DNA of 64,000 bases from an uncultured Bacteroidales bacterium (GTDB taxonomy: Bacteria > Bacteroidota > Bacteroidia > Bacteroidales > UBA932), in NCBI GenBank assembly GCA_944326305.1, contig CALVDL010000004.1, positions 88,955-152,954 on the forward strand, given 5' to 3'. Below, one piece after another: positions 37,862 through 45,601 of this stretch (its first letter is position 1; each line of letters starts with the position of its first letter). A program made the position numbers and the translations under genes. Below the pieces are notes generated by a model. That model had not been told where the DNA came from, made no database searches, and was given only the letters and a program-made list of their open reading frames with translations.

Positions 37862-39100
37862 ATGAAACACTACACTGTAACCCTTATAACTATACTACTG
37901 GTATCCTGCGCCTCAGCCATGGGACAGGAAGACACACTTTCCATGACTGTGGACGTTGCCTCCGCAGATCTTGATCCGGCTGGCCAGGAAACGGTGTCCG
38001 CCTCTACCGGGGAAGCCCGGGACGAAAACGGAAAAGCGTTTTTCCCTGTGAGGAATGTGGACATGGACTTCCAGATGAGGGGCTCGCTCCGAGGTGATTT
38101 CCCGCACGGGGGCAAGGCATCCGCCAAATTCAGGATGGATGACATAAGGCTGAACATCGAAGGGCGGGCAGGGAAAAAGGTGTACTACAGGTTCAGGCAG
38201 TCATTCACTAAAGACTTCAATACCCTGGATTTCGAGAACATAGTCTCCGCGGTGAACTATGCTTTCGTGAAATGGCACGCCACCCCCAAGACCACCTTCA
38301 CATTCGGGAAGCATGTCCTTGCGCTCGGGGGGCACGAATTCGATGCCGTACCGGTGTATGTCATCCAGTTCAGCGACTTCGGGAGCAGCCTCTCGTCCTA
38401 CCAGATGGGCGTGAGCGGTGAGTGGCACATAACCCCTACGCAGGACCTTGTATTCCAGGTGAGCAACTTCAGGGGAGTCACCGATGACGAATTCTATTAC
38501 GGCGGACTTCCGGAAGGGGTAAGCCCGACGAATTTCCCGTTCATCGCCACGGCCAACTGGAACGGCACCTTCCTTGAAAAGACGCTCAACCTGAGGTATT
38601 CGGCCTCATACGGGCACCAGGCCACAGGGAAAGGGGTATGGCTCATGTCCCTTGGACACTCCTACCGGCTGAAGAAATGGGGTGCATATCTTGATTTCAT
38701 GTGGTCCAGGCAGGGACTGGACGTGAGCAGCATCCTCAGTGAATCCATAGCGAGCAGCGACGGGAGGCTCAGGACCATGCAGAACACGGAATATTTCACC
38801 ACAGTCGGCTACCTGCATTTCTTCATAAGCCCGAGCTTCATGACCTTCTTCAAAGGGGCATGGGAGTGCGGCGGGGTGTACAGCCCCTACGACAGCATAT
38901 CACAGGGGCTGTACAGGACCAACTGGAACGCGCAGCTCTGCCTCCAGTACATGCCGACAAAAGACAGGGACTTCAGGCTTTTCGCACATTACAACTTCTA
39001 CAGCCGGCACGCCACATCAAGAGGGCGCACTCTCGGGATGCAGGACCTGTCCGAGCACCTGGTGTCGCTGGGTATAATATATATAATGAACGTTTTGTGA
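37862..39100 (+). CDS. Outer-membrane porin-like protein (OprO/OprP type)
   Basis: A 412-residue protein with an N-terminal export signal. LLVSC could be a lipobox, but cleavage after CASA is also possible. The mature part reads as alternating beta strands with aromatic girdles, as in phosphate-selective porin O/P relatives: AKFRMDDIRLNIEGRAG, YYRFRQSF, FGKHVLALGG, and YQMGVSGEW. It ends without the usual C-terminal Phe (IIYIMNVL). It lies between the S9 peptidase (26 bp) and a GSCFA gene (stop/start overlap), so it may take up products of the peptidase. The specific substrate is unknown. Confidence 0.7.
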   Translation: MKHYTVTLITILLVSCASAMGQEDTLSMTVDVASADLDPAGQETVSASTGEARDENGKAFFPVRNVDMDFQMRGSLRGDFPHGGKASAKFRMDDIRLNIEGRAGKKVYYRFRQSFTKDFNTLDFENIVSAVNYAFVKWHATPKTTFTFGKHVLALGGHEFDAVPVYVIQFSDFGSSLSSYQMGVSGEWHITPTQDLVFQVSNFRGVTDDEFYYGGLPEGVSPTNFPFIATANWNGTFLEKTLNLRYSASYGHQATGKGVWLMSLGHSYRLKKWGAYLDFMWSRQGLDVSSILSESIASSDGRLRTMQNTEYFTTVGYLHFFISPSFMTFFKGAWECGGVYSPYDSISQGLYRTNWNAQLCLQYMPTKDRDFRLFAHYNFYSRHATSRGRTLGMQDLSEHLVSLGIIYIMNVL

Positions 39101-39990
39101 TGCTTAAACTCCAGACACCCGTAGATGCGGGCAGAAGCCGCATCGGGATTTCATATTCAGACCGTATTATGGTGCTTGGCAGCTGTTTTGCCGACAACGT
39201 AGGCAAGAAGATGGCCGAATGTAGCTTCAATGTATGCGTCAACCCTTTCGGCACTCTGTACAATCCTGTATCGGTATGCAGCGCCGTGGCCAGGCTCGAA
39301 AGCGGGGAACCCTTTACAGGGGAGGAATGTGAGCAGATGGGAAGCGGCTCGTCTCTCATCTGCTCATTCAGTCACCACACGTCCTTCGCGAGGGAGACCG
39401 CCGGGGAGTTCCTGCGGCATGCAAACGGCAGGCTTGCGGAAGCCTCAGAGTTCTACCGCTCCTGCGGCAAGGTGATTGTCACCCTGGGGACGAGCTGGTG
39501 CTTCAGGCACACGGGGCGGGACATGATAGTGTCCAACTGCCTCAAACGCGATGCGAAAGAGTTCACCAGGCAGCGCCTGGACCTGCAGAGCGAGGTGGAT
39601 ATCCTCGCCGGCATGGTACGCAAGGCTTCATCAGGAGGCACTTCCAGACAGTTCATATTCACGGTCAGCCCCATACGCCATCTGAAGGACGGGGCACACG
39701 GAAATCTTATAAGCAAGGCCACGCTGCTTCTGGCGGAGGAGGAAATCTGCGGGATGTTCCCCGGACAATGCGAATATTTCCCTGCATACGAAATAATGAT
39801 GGACGAACTGCGCGACTACCGTTTCTATGCCGAAGACATGGTCCATCCGTCTACGCAGGCTGTCAATTATATATGGGAAAGGTTCTGCGACTTCGCTCTT
39901 GCTGATTCCGAAAGGCCGGTGCTGGCTGAAAAGGAAAGGGAGTTCCGCCGCTCGCAGCACGTCGAAGGACGCCGGTGGTCATCGCTCTGA
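39100..39990 (+). CDS. GSCFA-domain protein
   Basis: A 296-residue protein of the GSCFA family, named after the N-terminal motif seen here as VLGSCFADNVGKKM. The family is related to SGNH/GDSL hydrolases: the Ser in GSCFA is the nucleophile position, VTLGTSWCFRH is a second block, and the C-terminal DMVHPSTQAVNYIWERF holds the Asp-x-x-His. Family substrates are not established to my knowledge. The start ATG overlaps the porin stop (TGATG). Last gene of the recG-WYL-S9-porin-GSCFA run. Confidence 0.88.
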   Translation: MLKLQTPVDAGRSRIGISYSDRIMVLGSCFADNVGKKMAECSFNVCVNPFGTLYNPVSVCSAVARLESGEPFTGEECEQMGSGSSLICSFSHHTSFARETAGEFLRHANGRLAEASEFYRSCGKVIVTLGTSWCFRHTGRDMIVSNCLKRDAKEFTRQRLDLQSEVDILAGMVRKASSGGTSRQFIFTVSPIRHLKDGAHGNLISKATLLLAEEEICGMFPGQCEYFPAYEIMMDELRDYRFYAEDMVHPSTQAVNYIWERFCDFALADSERPVLAEKEREFRRSQHVEGRRWSSL

Positions 39991-40066
39991 GCCGTCACCA
40001 CAGGAGCTGGCGGCCCCTACTTCCCTGCCCATGTATCCCCTCCCCGGAAAATTCGCATAAAAAAAA

Positions 40067-40097
40067 TTTGCGGATTTGTTTTTTGTTTCTATATTTG
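40067..40097 (+). promoter_or_regulatory. Promoter of the ABC/GntR operon
   Basis: TTTG (40067-40070), 19 nt, TATATTTG (40090-40097): full consensus, 55 nt before the ATPase start. Confidence 0.7.
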
Positions 40098-40152
40098 CTG
40101 TGTATTATTAAACTAATACAGTAACCAAGATAAACCCAAAATCCAAACCGCT

Positions 40153-40980
40153 ATGATAGACATAGACAATATCACCTTCAGCTACGGCACCAATGTCGTG
40201 CTGAAAAACATCACAATGCATCTCGAAGAGGGCAAGATCTACGGTCTTCTCGGAGAAAACGGTGTAGGAAAGACCACCCTTCTCACGCTCCTGTGCGGAC
40301 TTAAGAAAGTAAAGTCCGGCCGCATTGAAATAGACGGGCACATCCCCTTCAACAGGGAGCCTTCATTCCTCTCTCTGGAGTATTTCCTGAGCGACGAAGT
40401 CGCACCGATGCCTGCGGAAGCGGAAAAGTTCGCTTCGTCATACGGAAGGTTCTGGGAAAAATTCGACATGGCCAAATTCTTGGAACTCATGCAGATATTC
40501 GAGACCGACCCGAAACAGAAAATGAACAGGATGTCCTTCGGGCAGCTCAAGAAGACCTACATATCATTCGCCCTGGCGTGCAACTGCAAATACCTTTTCA
40601 TGGACGAGCCGACAAACGGGCTGGACATCCCTTCCAAGGCGCAGTTCAGGAAAGCCGTCACGAAATACACTTCGGAAGACTCCACACTGCTCATCTCCAC
40701 CCACCAGGTGCGTGACCTGGAGAACATCATCGACCCGATAATCATCCTCGACCGCCAGGACGTCCTGCTGAACGCGACCGTCGCAGAGATTGCGGACAAG
40801 CTCACCTTCGACTACAGCAACGAGAAGAACCCTCACGCCCTCTACAGCGAGATGACCCCTGGAGGAAGCGTACAGGTTTATCTCAACACCGGGGACGAAG
40901 AAAGCAAGGTCAACATCGAGGCCCTGTTCAACACAGTGCATCTCCACAAAGAGCTGATAAAAGGACTGTTCAGAAAATGA
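40153..40980 (+). CDS. ABC transporter ATP-binding protein
   Basis: A 275-residue ATPase subunit. Walker A is GLLGENGVGKTTLL (about 33-46). The signature MSFGQLKKTYIS is slightly degenerate (FGQ in place of SGGQ). Walker B is YLFMDEPTNG, and the H-loop is ISTHQ. The last 70 residues form a C-terminal extension seen in YtrB/EcsA-like exporters. First gene of a four-gene operon with two permeases and a GntR regulator. Confidence 0.92.
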   Translation: MIDIDNITFSYGTNVVLKNITMHLEEGKIYGLLGENGVGKTTLLTLLCGLKKVKSGRIEIDGHIPFNREPSFLSLEYFLSDEVAPMPAEAEKFASSYGRFWEKFDMAKFLELMQIFETDPKQKMNRMSFGQLKKTYISFALACNCKYLFMDEPTNGLDIPSKAQFRKAVTKYTSEDSTLLISTHQVRDLENIIDPIIILDRQDVLLNATVAEIADKLTFDYSNEKNPHALYSEMTPGGSVQVYLNTGDEESKVNIEALFNTVHLHKELIKGLFRK

Positions 40981-40987
40981 CACGGAC

Positions 40988-41767
40988 ATGGCACGCAAAG
41001 ATTCATTTGACATTGGACGGTTCGGGAGGTTCCTCTCCTTTGAACTGAAGGAGACGGTCCGAGAAAACGGGCTGTTCATCCTGCTTGCCGGGCTTGTGCC
41101 GCTGATGCTCCTTATAGTGACATTTCTGTTCTCCCTCACATACAACCCTGAAAAGATAGGTGAGGTCTGGAGCGGATATGCCGGTCTCAAGGCTTTTGTG
41201 GCTACCGTGGCCATCGTGCTTTTCCTGCTGATATTCCCTATCCTGAAATACGGGGACATCACCGACAGGAGAAAAGGGCAGATGCCGCTGATGCTTCCCT
41301 CATCCCATGCGGAGAAGGCCTGCAGCGCATTCCTTGTCTCGGTAATAATCGTACCTGCCGTGTTCATGCTCCTGTATTTCGGCACCGACGCCCTGCTTTG
41401 CGCGGTATTCCCGGAATGCGGGAAATCGCTGGCAGGTTACTATGCCAGGACCGGACTGATAGATTACAGTGACGGCTCTTTCAATATCAACTGCTCTTTC
41501 GCCTTCTTCCTTCCGCCGATGGTTTCCCTTGCCGGGCTTGCCGGAGGGGCGCTGTTCAAAAAGCACAAGATCACCAAGACCTTCTTCAGCTGTTCCGTAG
41601 CCTTCATATTGTTCATGATGACAATGGTCAGCATAATAGATTCTTCTGAGACAAGCATAGAACAGATAAGGAACAACTTCGAATGGTTCTGGTACACAGT
41701 GCAGACAGTCACGGCGGCCGGATTCGGGTTTTATTATTGGAAACGTACTGCATCAATAGAACTTTAG
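40988..41767 (+). CDS. ABC transporter permease (copy 1)
   Basis: A 259-residue membrane protein with six hydrophobic segments (about 30-48, 68-85, 110-135, 172-192, 200-218, 235-255). It starts 7 bp after the ATPase gene. The cytosolic N-terminus FGRFLSFELKETV aligns with that of the next gene (FGRYFAGELASIC), and GDITDRRKGQMPLMLPSSHAEK aligns with GNITDKRAGAVYTLIPVSSLEK, so the two permeases are paralogues that probably form a heterodimer. No substrate clue. Confidence 0.85.
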   Translation: MARKDSFDIGRFGRFLSFELKETVRENGLFILLAGLVPLMLLIVTFLFSLTYNPEKIGEVWSGYAGLKAFVATVAIVLFLLIFPILKYGDITDRRKGQMPLMLPSSHAEKACSAFLVSVIIVPAVFMLLYFGTDALLCAVFPECGKSLAGYYARTGLIDYSDGSFNINCSFAFFLPPMVSLAGLAGGALFKKHKITKTFFSCSVAFILFMMTMVSIIDSSETSIEQIRNNFEWFWYTVQTVTAAGFGFYYWKRTASIEL

Positions 41768-41772
41768 GAAAA

Positions 41773-42534
41773 ATGAAAAACGACATATTCTCATTCTCAC
41801 GTTTCGGCAGATATTTCGCCGGAGAACTGGCCTCCATCTGCTCCGGCAAGGGCCTGAGCATACTTGCTTTCGGGCTGATGCCAGTATATATCTTCATCCT
41901 TGACCTCCTGTTCTCGTCATTCGGCGACGGATATGAATATATGTATGCCATATCCAGAAACACATTCTTCGTGTTTTCGTTCTGGATCTTTGCCATATGG
42001 ATACCGTCCGCATGCTACGGGAATATCACGGATAAACGGGCAGGGGCCGTCTATACCCTCATTCCGGTCTCCAGCCTGGAAAAGACCCTCAGCATGATAA
42101 TCAGCACATTGATTGTCATCCCTCTTGCATTCTGCATCATCTGGACAGGCACGGACTTCCTGATAACAATGGCTGTAGGAAGCCCTGTCAAGGATACCGT
42201 GCTGGTCTATGCCTTTTCAGAATCGTTCACCCCGCTTGACCTGGACTTTTCGGACATGCTCGTTTCAGCTGCCAACGCCGTCCTGTTCTTCCTCCTCGGG
42301 GCCGTATTTTTCAGGAAGCACAAGATTGCAAAGACCATCCTCGTATGGATGGGCATAGGCATAGTGCTCGTACTTCTGGGAATGACCGTACTGGAGACGA
42401 TGACAGACAACTGGCAGAGTGCAGCCTCGCTGGAGAATGTCGACATATCCACGCTGAACATCGTCTGGTCATGCACCATAGCTGCAATCCTGGGCATAGC
42501 CATATTTTTAAGAATCAAGACAATCCAATACTAG
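41773..42534 (+). CDS. ABC transporter permease (copy 2)
   Basis: The start at 41773 (MKNDIFSFSRFGRYF), preceded by TAGGAA, gives 253 residues; the open frame from 41683 overlaps the previous gene and is rejected. Six membrane segments are arranged as in copy 1, with a matching N-terminal amphipathic stretch and the ITDKRAGAVYTL loop. The stop is directly followed by the GntR gene. Confidence 0.85.
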   Translation: MKNDIFSFSRFGRYFAGELASICSGKGLSILAFGLMPVYIFILDLLFSSFGDGYEYMYAISRNTFFVFSFWIFAIWIPSACYGNITDKRAGAVYTLIPVSSLEKTLSMIISTLIVIPLAFCIIWTGTDFLITMAVGSPVKDTVLVYAFSESFTPLDLDFSDMLVSAANAVLFFLLGAVFFRKHKIAKTILVWMGIGIVLVLLGMTVLETMTDNWQSAASLENVDISTLNIVWSCTIAAILGIAIFLRIKTIQY

Positions 42535-42540
42535 TTGACC

Positions 42541-42882
42541 ATGGAATTCGATTCAAACAAACCGATATTTCTGCAGATATACGACTCGATATGCGAGAGG
42601 ATACTCAGCGGAGAATTTGCTGAAGGATCCAGGATCCTTTCGGTAAGGGATTTCGGGGCCGAGATTGGAGTGAACCCGAACACTGTAATGCGCAGCTATG
42701 AGAGGCTTACTTCAGACGGCATCATATTCAACAAGAGAGGAATAGGCTACTTCATAAGCGAAGGGGCACGTGAGACTGTGCTGGAAAAGATGCGCGAGGA
42801 CTTCATAAGGAACGAGCTGCCTGGCATCCGGAGGAAAATGAAGCTGCTCGGCCTCGGGCCGGAAGTCCTGGATATTCAATAA
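42541..42882 (+). CDS. GntR-family regulator, YtrA type
   Basis: A short 113-residue regulator with an N-terminal GntR winged helix (about 5-75; IYDSICERILSGEFAEGSRI, SVRDFGAEIGVNPNTVMRSYERL) and only a 40-residue helical dimerisation tail, as in YtrA. YtrA-type regulators typically repress the ABC operon they belong to, which fits its position as last gene here. ATG at 42541 chosen; an in-frame TTG at 42535 is possible. Confidence 0.92.
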   Translation: MEFDSNKPIFLQIYDSICERILSGEFAEGSRILSVRDFGAEIGVNPNTVMRSYERLTSDGIIFNKRGIGYFISEGARETVLEKMREDFIRNELPGIRRKMKLLGLGPEVLDIQ

Positions 42883-42891
42883 GTAAGAATG

Positions 42892-42938
42892 CCCTTCGCC
42901 CCACCGGAGCGTCAGCGACAGGCGACCGGGGGGCGGAC
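42892..42938. repeat. Hairpin with the CACCGGAGCGTCAGCGA 17-mer
   Basis: Between the convergent GntR and histidine kinase genes, CGCCCC-A-CCGG (42897-42907) pairs with CCGGGGGGCG (42926-42935), leaving one bulged A and an 18-nt loop. The 17-mer at 42902-42918 is identical to 30942-30958. No T-tract follows. Confidence 0.6.
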
Positions 42939-42949
42939 TTACATTATAA

Positions 42950-43855
42950 TCAGACATACGGGAGCACAACGGTGAAAGTGTCCGGAGTGCGGATGATGCG
43001 GATTTCCTTTCCGTGGAGCATGTACTGCTGCATGAGATTGCGAAGACCTATACCGTGCCTGGACACATGGCTGCGCAGCTGGATGTTGTTGGAGACAGAC
43101 ACCCCTTCATCGCTGATTCCGATCTGTATCTTCAGCGGGGATGACCCGGTGTTGATGTTGTGCTTGAGGGCGTTCTCCACCAGCATCTGGATGCTTGTCG
43201 GGATGACATGGCGGACAGGCCCTGACGAAGTGTCCGTGACAGACACCTGCAGCGTGTCGCTGAAACGGACGGATTCCAGGTAGATATACGACCTGACAAA
43301 CGCCATCTCCACATCCGTGGTCACCTTGTCCGTCTCCCTCGTGTCGAGGATATAGCGGTAAACCCCCGAGAGCCGTTTGGCAAACAGGTTGGCCTTTTCG
43401 GCATAGGAATACGCGAGTGATGAAAGTACATTCAGGCAGTTGAAAAGGAAGTGCGGGTTCACCTGGTTCTTCAGGACCTCGTACTTGTACCGGGCCTTCT
43501 CCCTTTCGCTCCGGAGCTGGTCCGTATTGTAGAAAAATATTTCAATGGCCAGGACCATAATCCAGTTCCATGGAATGACCGGAAGAGACCTGGTCACAGC
43601 CTCTCCAGCCGTAATGTCGGTCAGGAGATAGTTGCATACGGCGGGGACAAGGAGGCTGAGGAAGCTCGTGAGAAGCAGGTCAAGGGCTATCCTCACAGTC
43701 TTGAAGCCTGACAGCCTGGTCTTTCTGAGGCAGTACACGACCAGGAGGTCGATGCCTCCAAGCAGAATGCATACCGGAAGATTGAGCGCGAACTGGTAGA
43801 AGAACGGGCGGTGCAGGGTACCCCCTCCGGCAAGGGTGAATACTGTCCCTGTCAC
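42950..43855 (-). CDS. LytS/YehU-type sensor histidine kinase
   Basis: A 301-residue kinase of the His_kinase (PF06580) class. Three or four N-terminal membrane segments (about 18-115) are followed by the phospho-acceptor box NPHFLFNCLNVLSSLAYS (His about 134) and a compact ATPase domain (LVENALKHNIN as N box, RHGIGLRNLMQQY as G box). There is no separate sensor domain, so the signal is sensed in or near the membrane. It overlaps the response regulator gene by 4 bp. Confidence 0.93.
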   Translation of the reverse strand: MTGTVFTLAGGGTLHRPFFYQFALNLPVCILLGGIDLLVVYCLRKTRLSGFKTVRIALDLLLTSFLSLLVPAVCNYLLTDITAGEAVTRSLPVIPWNWIMVLAIEIFFYNTDQLRSEREKARYKYEVLKNQVNPHFLFNCLNVLSSLAYSYAEKANLFAKRLSGVYRYILDTRETDKVTTDVEMAFVRSYIYLESVRFSDTLQVSVTDTSSGPVRHVIPTSIQMLVENALKHNINTGSSPLKIQIGISDEGVSVSNNIQLRSHVSRHGIGLRNLMQQYMLHGKEIRIIRTPDTFTVVLPYV

Positions 43856-44559
43856 GAAAGCGGAAATTCAGGCTCCAGGCGCAGAACCAGCCGGTTCCCG
43901 AAATAACGCGTGCTCTCCACTACGGCATCTATACTGGTTATGAATCCCCTGGACACACGGAAGAACATGCCGGGGTCAAGCATTCCCTCAAGCTGGTCCA
44001 GAGAATACCCGATAACATACCTCCCGCCTGAGAACAGATGGAGGAATGTGTATTTCTCCTCACTGTAGAAATAGGCTATGTCCTTGATGCCGATATGCTG
44101 GTACGAGTCCCCTACCTGGACGAGAAAGCGGTTCTTCCTGTTCCTGGAGATGAAATCCGACCGCAGCCGCTCCAGCTCGGACGAATGGTTCCTGACGGCC
44201 TCCCTGCTCTCGAACTTCTGTAGCGCAGCCTCCAGCTCACCTTCATCCACAGGCTTCAGAAGATAGTCAACGCTGTTCACCTTGAAAGCCTTGATGGCAT
44301 ATTCGTCATAAGCTGTCGTGAAGATGACGGGGATGTCCTCCGGCACCTGGTCGAATATCTCGAGGCATATCCCGTCCGCCAGCGACACATCGACTAACAT
44401 CATGTCAGGGCGTGTCCTCTTCAGAAGGGCTACAGCCTCCACCACACTCCCGGCACTGCCCAGACAGCTGTACTCCGGCCGCAGCTTGCGCATCATGCGG
44501 TTCATCTCCTCGCATGCGAAACGCTCGTCTTCGATAAGAACATATCCTGTCATAAACAT
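43852..44559 (-). CDS. LytTR-type response regulator
   Basis: The start at 44559 (or 44553) gives about 235 residues. The receiver domain shows the acidic pair IEDER, phospho-acceptor Asp in MMLVDVSLADG, TTAYDEYA and YLLKPV. A LytTR DNA-binding domain follows (about 135-235; FLVQVGDSYQHI, YFYSEEKYTFLHL, FFRVSRGFITSIDAV). A longer frame to 44790 runs into the WYL gene and is rejected. A TAAATTTG -7 box (44593-44586) lies 27 nt upstream. It forms a two-component pair with the kinase gene it overlaps. Target genes unknown. Confidence 0.93.
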   Translation of the reverse strand: MFMTGYVLIEDERFACEEMNRMMRKLRPEYSCLGSAGSVVEAVALLKRTRPDMMLVDVSLADGICLEIFDQVPEDIPVIFTTAYDEYAIKAFKVNSVDYLLKPVDEGELEAALQKFESREAVRNHSSELERLRSDFISRNRKNRFLVQVGDSYQHIGIKDIAYFYSEEKYTFLHLFSGGRYVIGYSLDQLEGMLDPGMFFRVSRGFITSIDAVVESTRYFGNRLVLRLEPEFPLS

Positions 44560-44626
44560 GTGGAATAATAAAAACGAATACACTGCAAATTTACGCAGAA
44601 GCGGCCAAAGTACGGATCCGTTGACT

Positions 44627-45526
44627 TCAATGTCTGTCAACAATAACCTCAGCATGCTTTCTGATTTCATTCCTGAGATGTTCTGGAGACAACACTTCAA
44701 CTTCGCATCCGTGGGAAAGAATCTCCTGCACAAAATCATATGTAGGAGAGAGGTAGTAGCGGAACACAGAGTAGTCTTTTTCAGTTTCAACCTCTTCCTG
44801 GGAATGATGCAACGGCAACGTCCTGAAATATTCCCGCTGTACTCCGTATACTTTCAGATCTACAAGCTCTGAAGGACAGTTGTCTTCACGGATAATTCCG
44901 AAACAGTTATAGAAATATTCTTCGGGGCAGAAATCCTTTGGCAAAACAAAGGCGTTTCCGGTCTGTGTAAGAGCCTGAATTCTGTCCAGTGCATATATCC
45001 GTATCGCATCTTTCGCTTTATTTCTGGCTATCAGATACCAACGCTGCCTGAATACTTTCACGAAATAAGGCTCCACCTCTGTCGTATATTCATCTTGCCT
45101 CCAAAAACTTTTGTACTTTATTTCTACAGATACACCGTCACGCATGGCTTCGATGACAGGTGTCAGAAATTTCTGTCCTGACGGAATCTGTTCGAAAACT
45201 ATCCTGCGCTTAAGATGATGGCTTTCATTGATGAGATTGTTGACGGCAAATGTATTCAGAAGCCATGTCCTGATCCCGCCTTTTTCCATATCATCGGCAT
45301 TTTCTATATAATATTTATATCCTCCCTTTTTATCACAGACAATGTTTATATCAAACATGTCCTCTATAGCATGTCTATGATTATGGAATGTTTTCAACGG
45401 AATATCTACTCCTTCGCTCATGCTGTTCCTGAGCCACTTTTCATTGATTTCCTCGAAGGTAATACCATTTGCACGGTAAATAGTGTCTACCAACCATATG
45501 TACCTGTTGAATAAGTCTTTAGCCAT
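44627..45526 (-). CDS. WYL-domain transcriptional regulator (copy 2), candidate island regulator
   Basis: The start at 45526 (MAKDLFNRYIWLVDTIY) gives 299 residues, 30 nt after a TACCTTTG -7 box; the frame opens further to 45580 but that part lies across the promoter. The domain layout is as in copy 1: an N-terminal DNA-binding region, WYL (about 115-200; RQRWYLIARNKAKDAIRIYALDRI) and WCX. WYL proteins such as BrxR and CapW are known repressors of phage-defence operons. The dyad in front of this gene recurs, at the same spacing from the -7 box, in front of five other island genes, so autoregulation and control of the island are plausible but inferred. Confidence 0.88.
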   Translation of the reverse strand: MAKDLFNRYIWLVDTIYRANGITFEEINEKWLRNSMSEGVDIPLKTFHNHRHAIEDMFDINIVCDKKGGYKYYIENADDMEKGGIRTWLLNTFAVNNLINESHHLKRRIVFEQIPSGQKFLTPVIEAMRDGVSVEIKYKSFWRQDEYTTEVEPYFVKVFRQRWYLIARNKAKDAIRIYALDRIQALTQTGNAFVLPKDFCPEEYFYNCFGIIREDNCPSELVDLKVYGVQREYFRTLPLHHSQEEVETEKDYSVFRYYLSPTYDFVQEILSHGCEVEVLSPEHLRNEIRKHAEVIVDRH

Positions 45527-45555
45527 AATTCCAAAGTTTTTTATGTTTCTTCTGG

Positions 45556-45593
45556 CAAAGGTAACAATAATATATGCCAAAATATGGCTTAGG
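45556..45593 (-). promoter_or_regulatory. Island promoter/operator 1 (WYL gene)
   Basis: -7 box TACCTTTG (45563-45556). Exactly 9 nt upstream lies the element at 45573-45593, which reads ATGCC-AAAATAT-GGCTT on the plus strand. It is the most divergent member of the six-site set; GCCA and TGGC form its dyad. Confidence 0.65.
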
Positions 45594-45601
45594 TTTAAAA
45601 A

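Noticed and set aside
43852..44790. 312-residue version of the LytTR regulator
   Set aside because: The first 77 residues are antisense to or overlapping the WYL gene end and are not receiver-like; starts at 44559/44553 fit the family and the -7 box.
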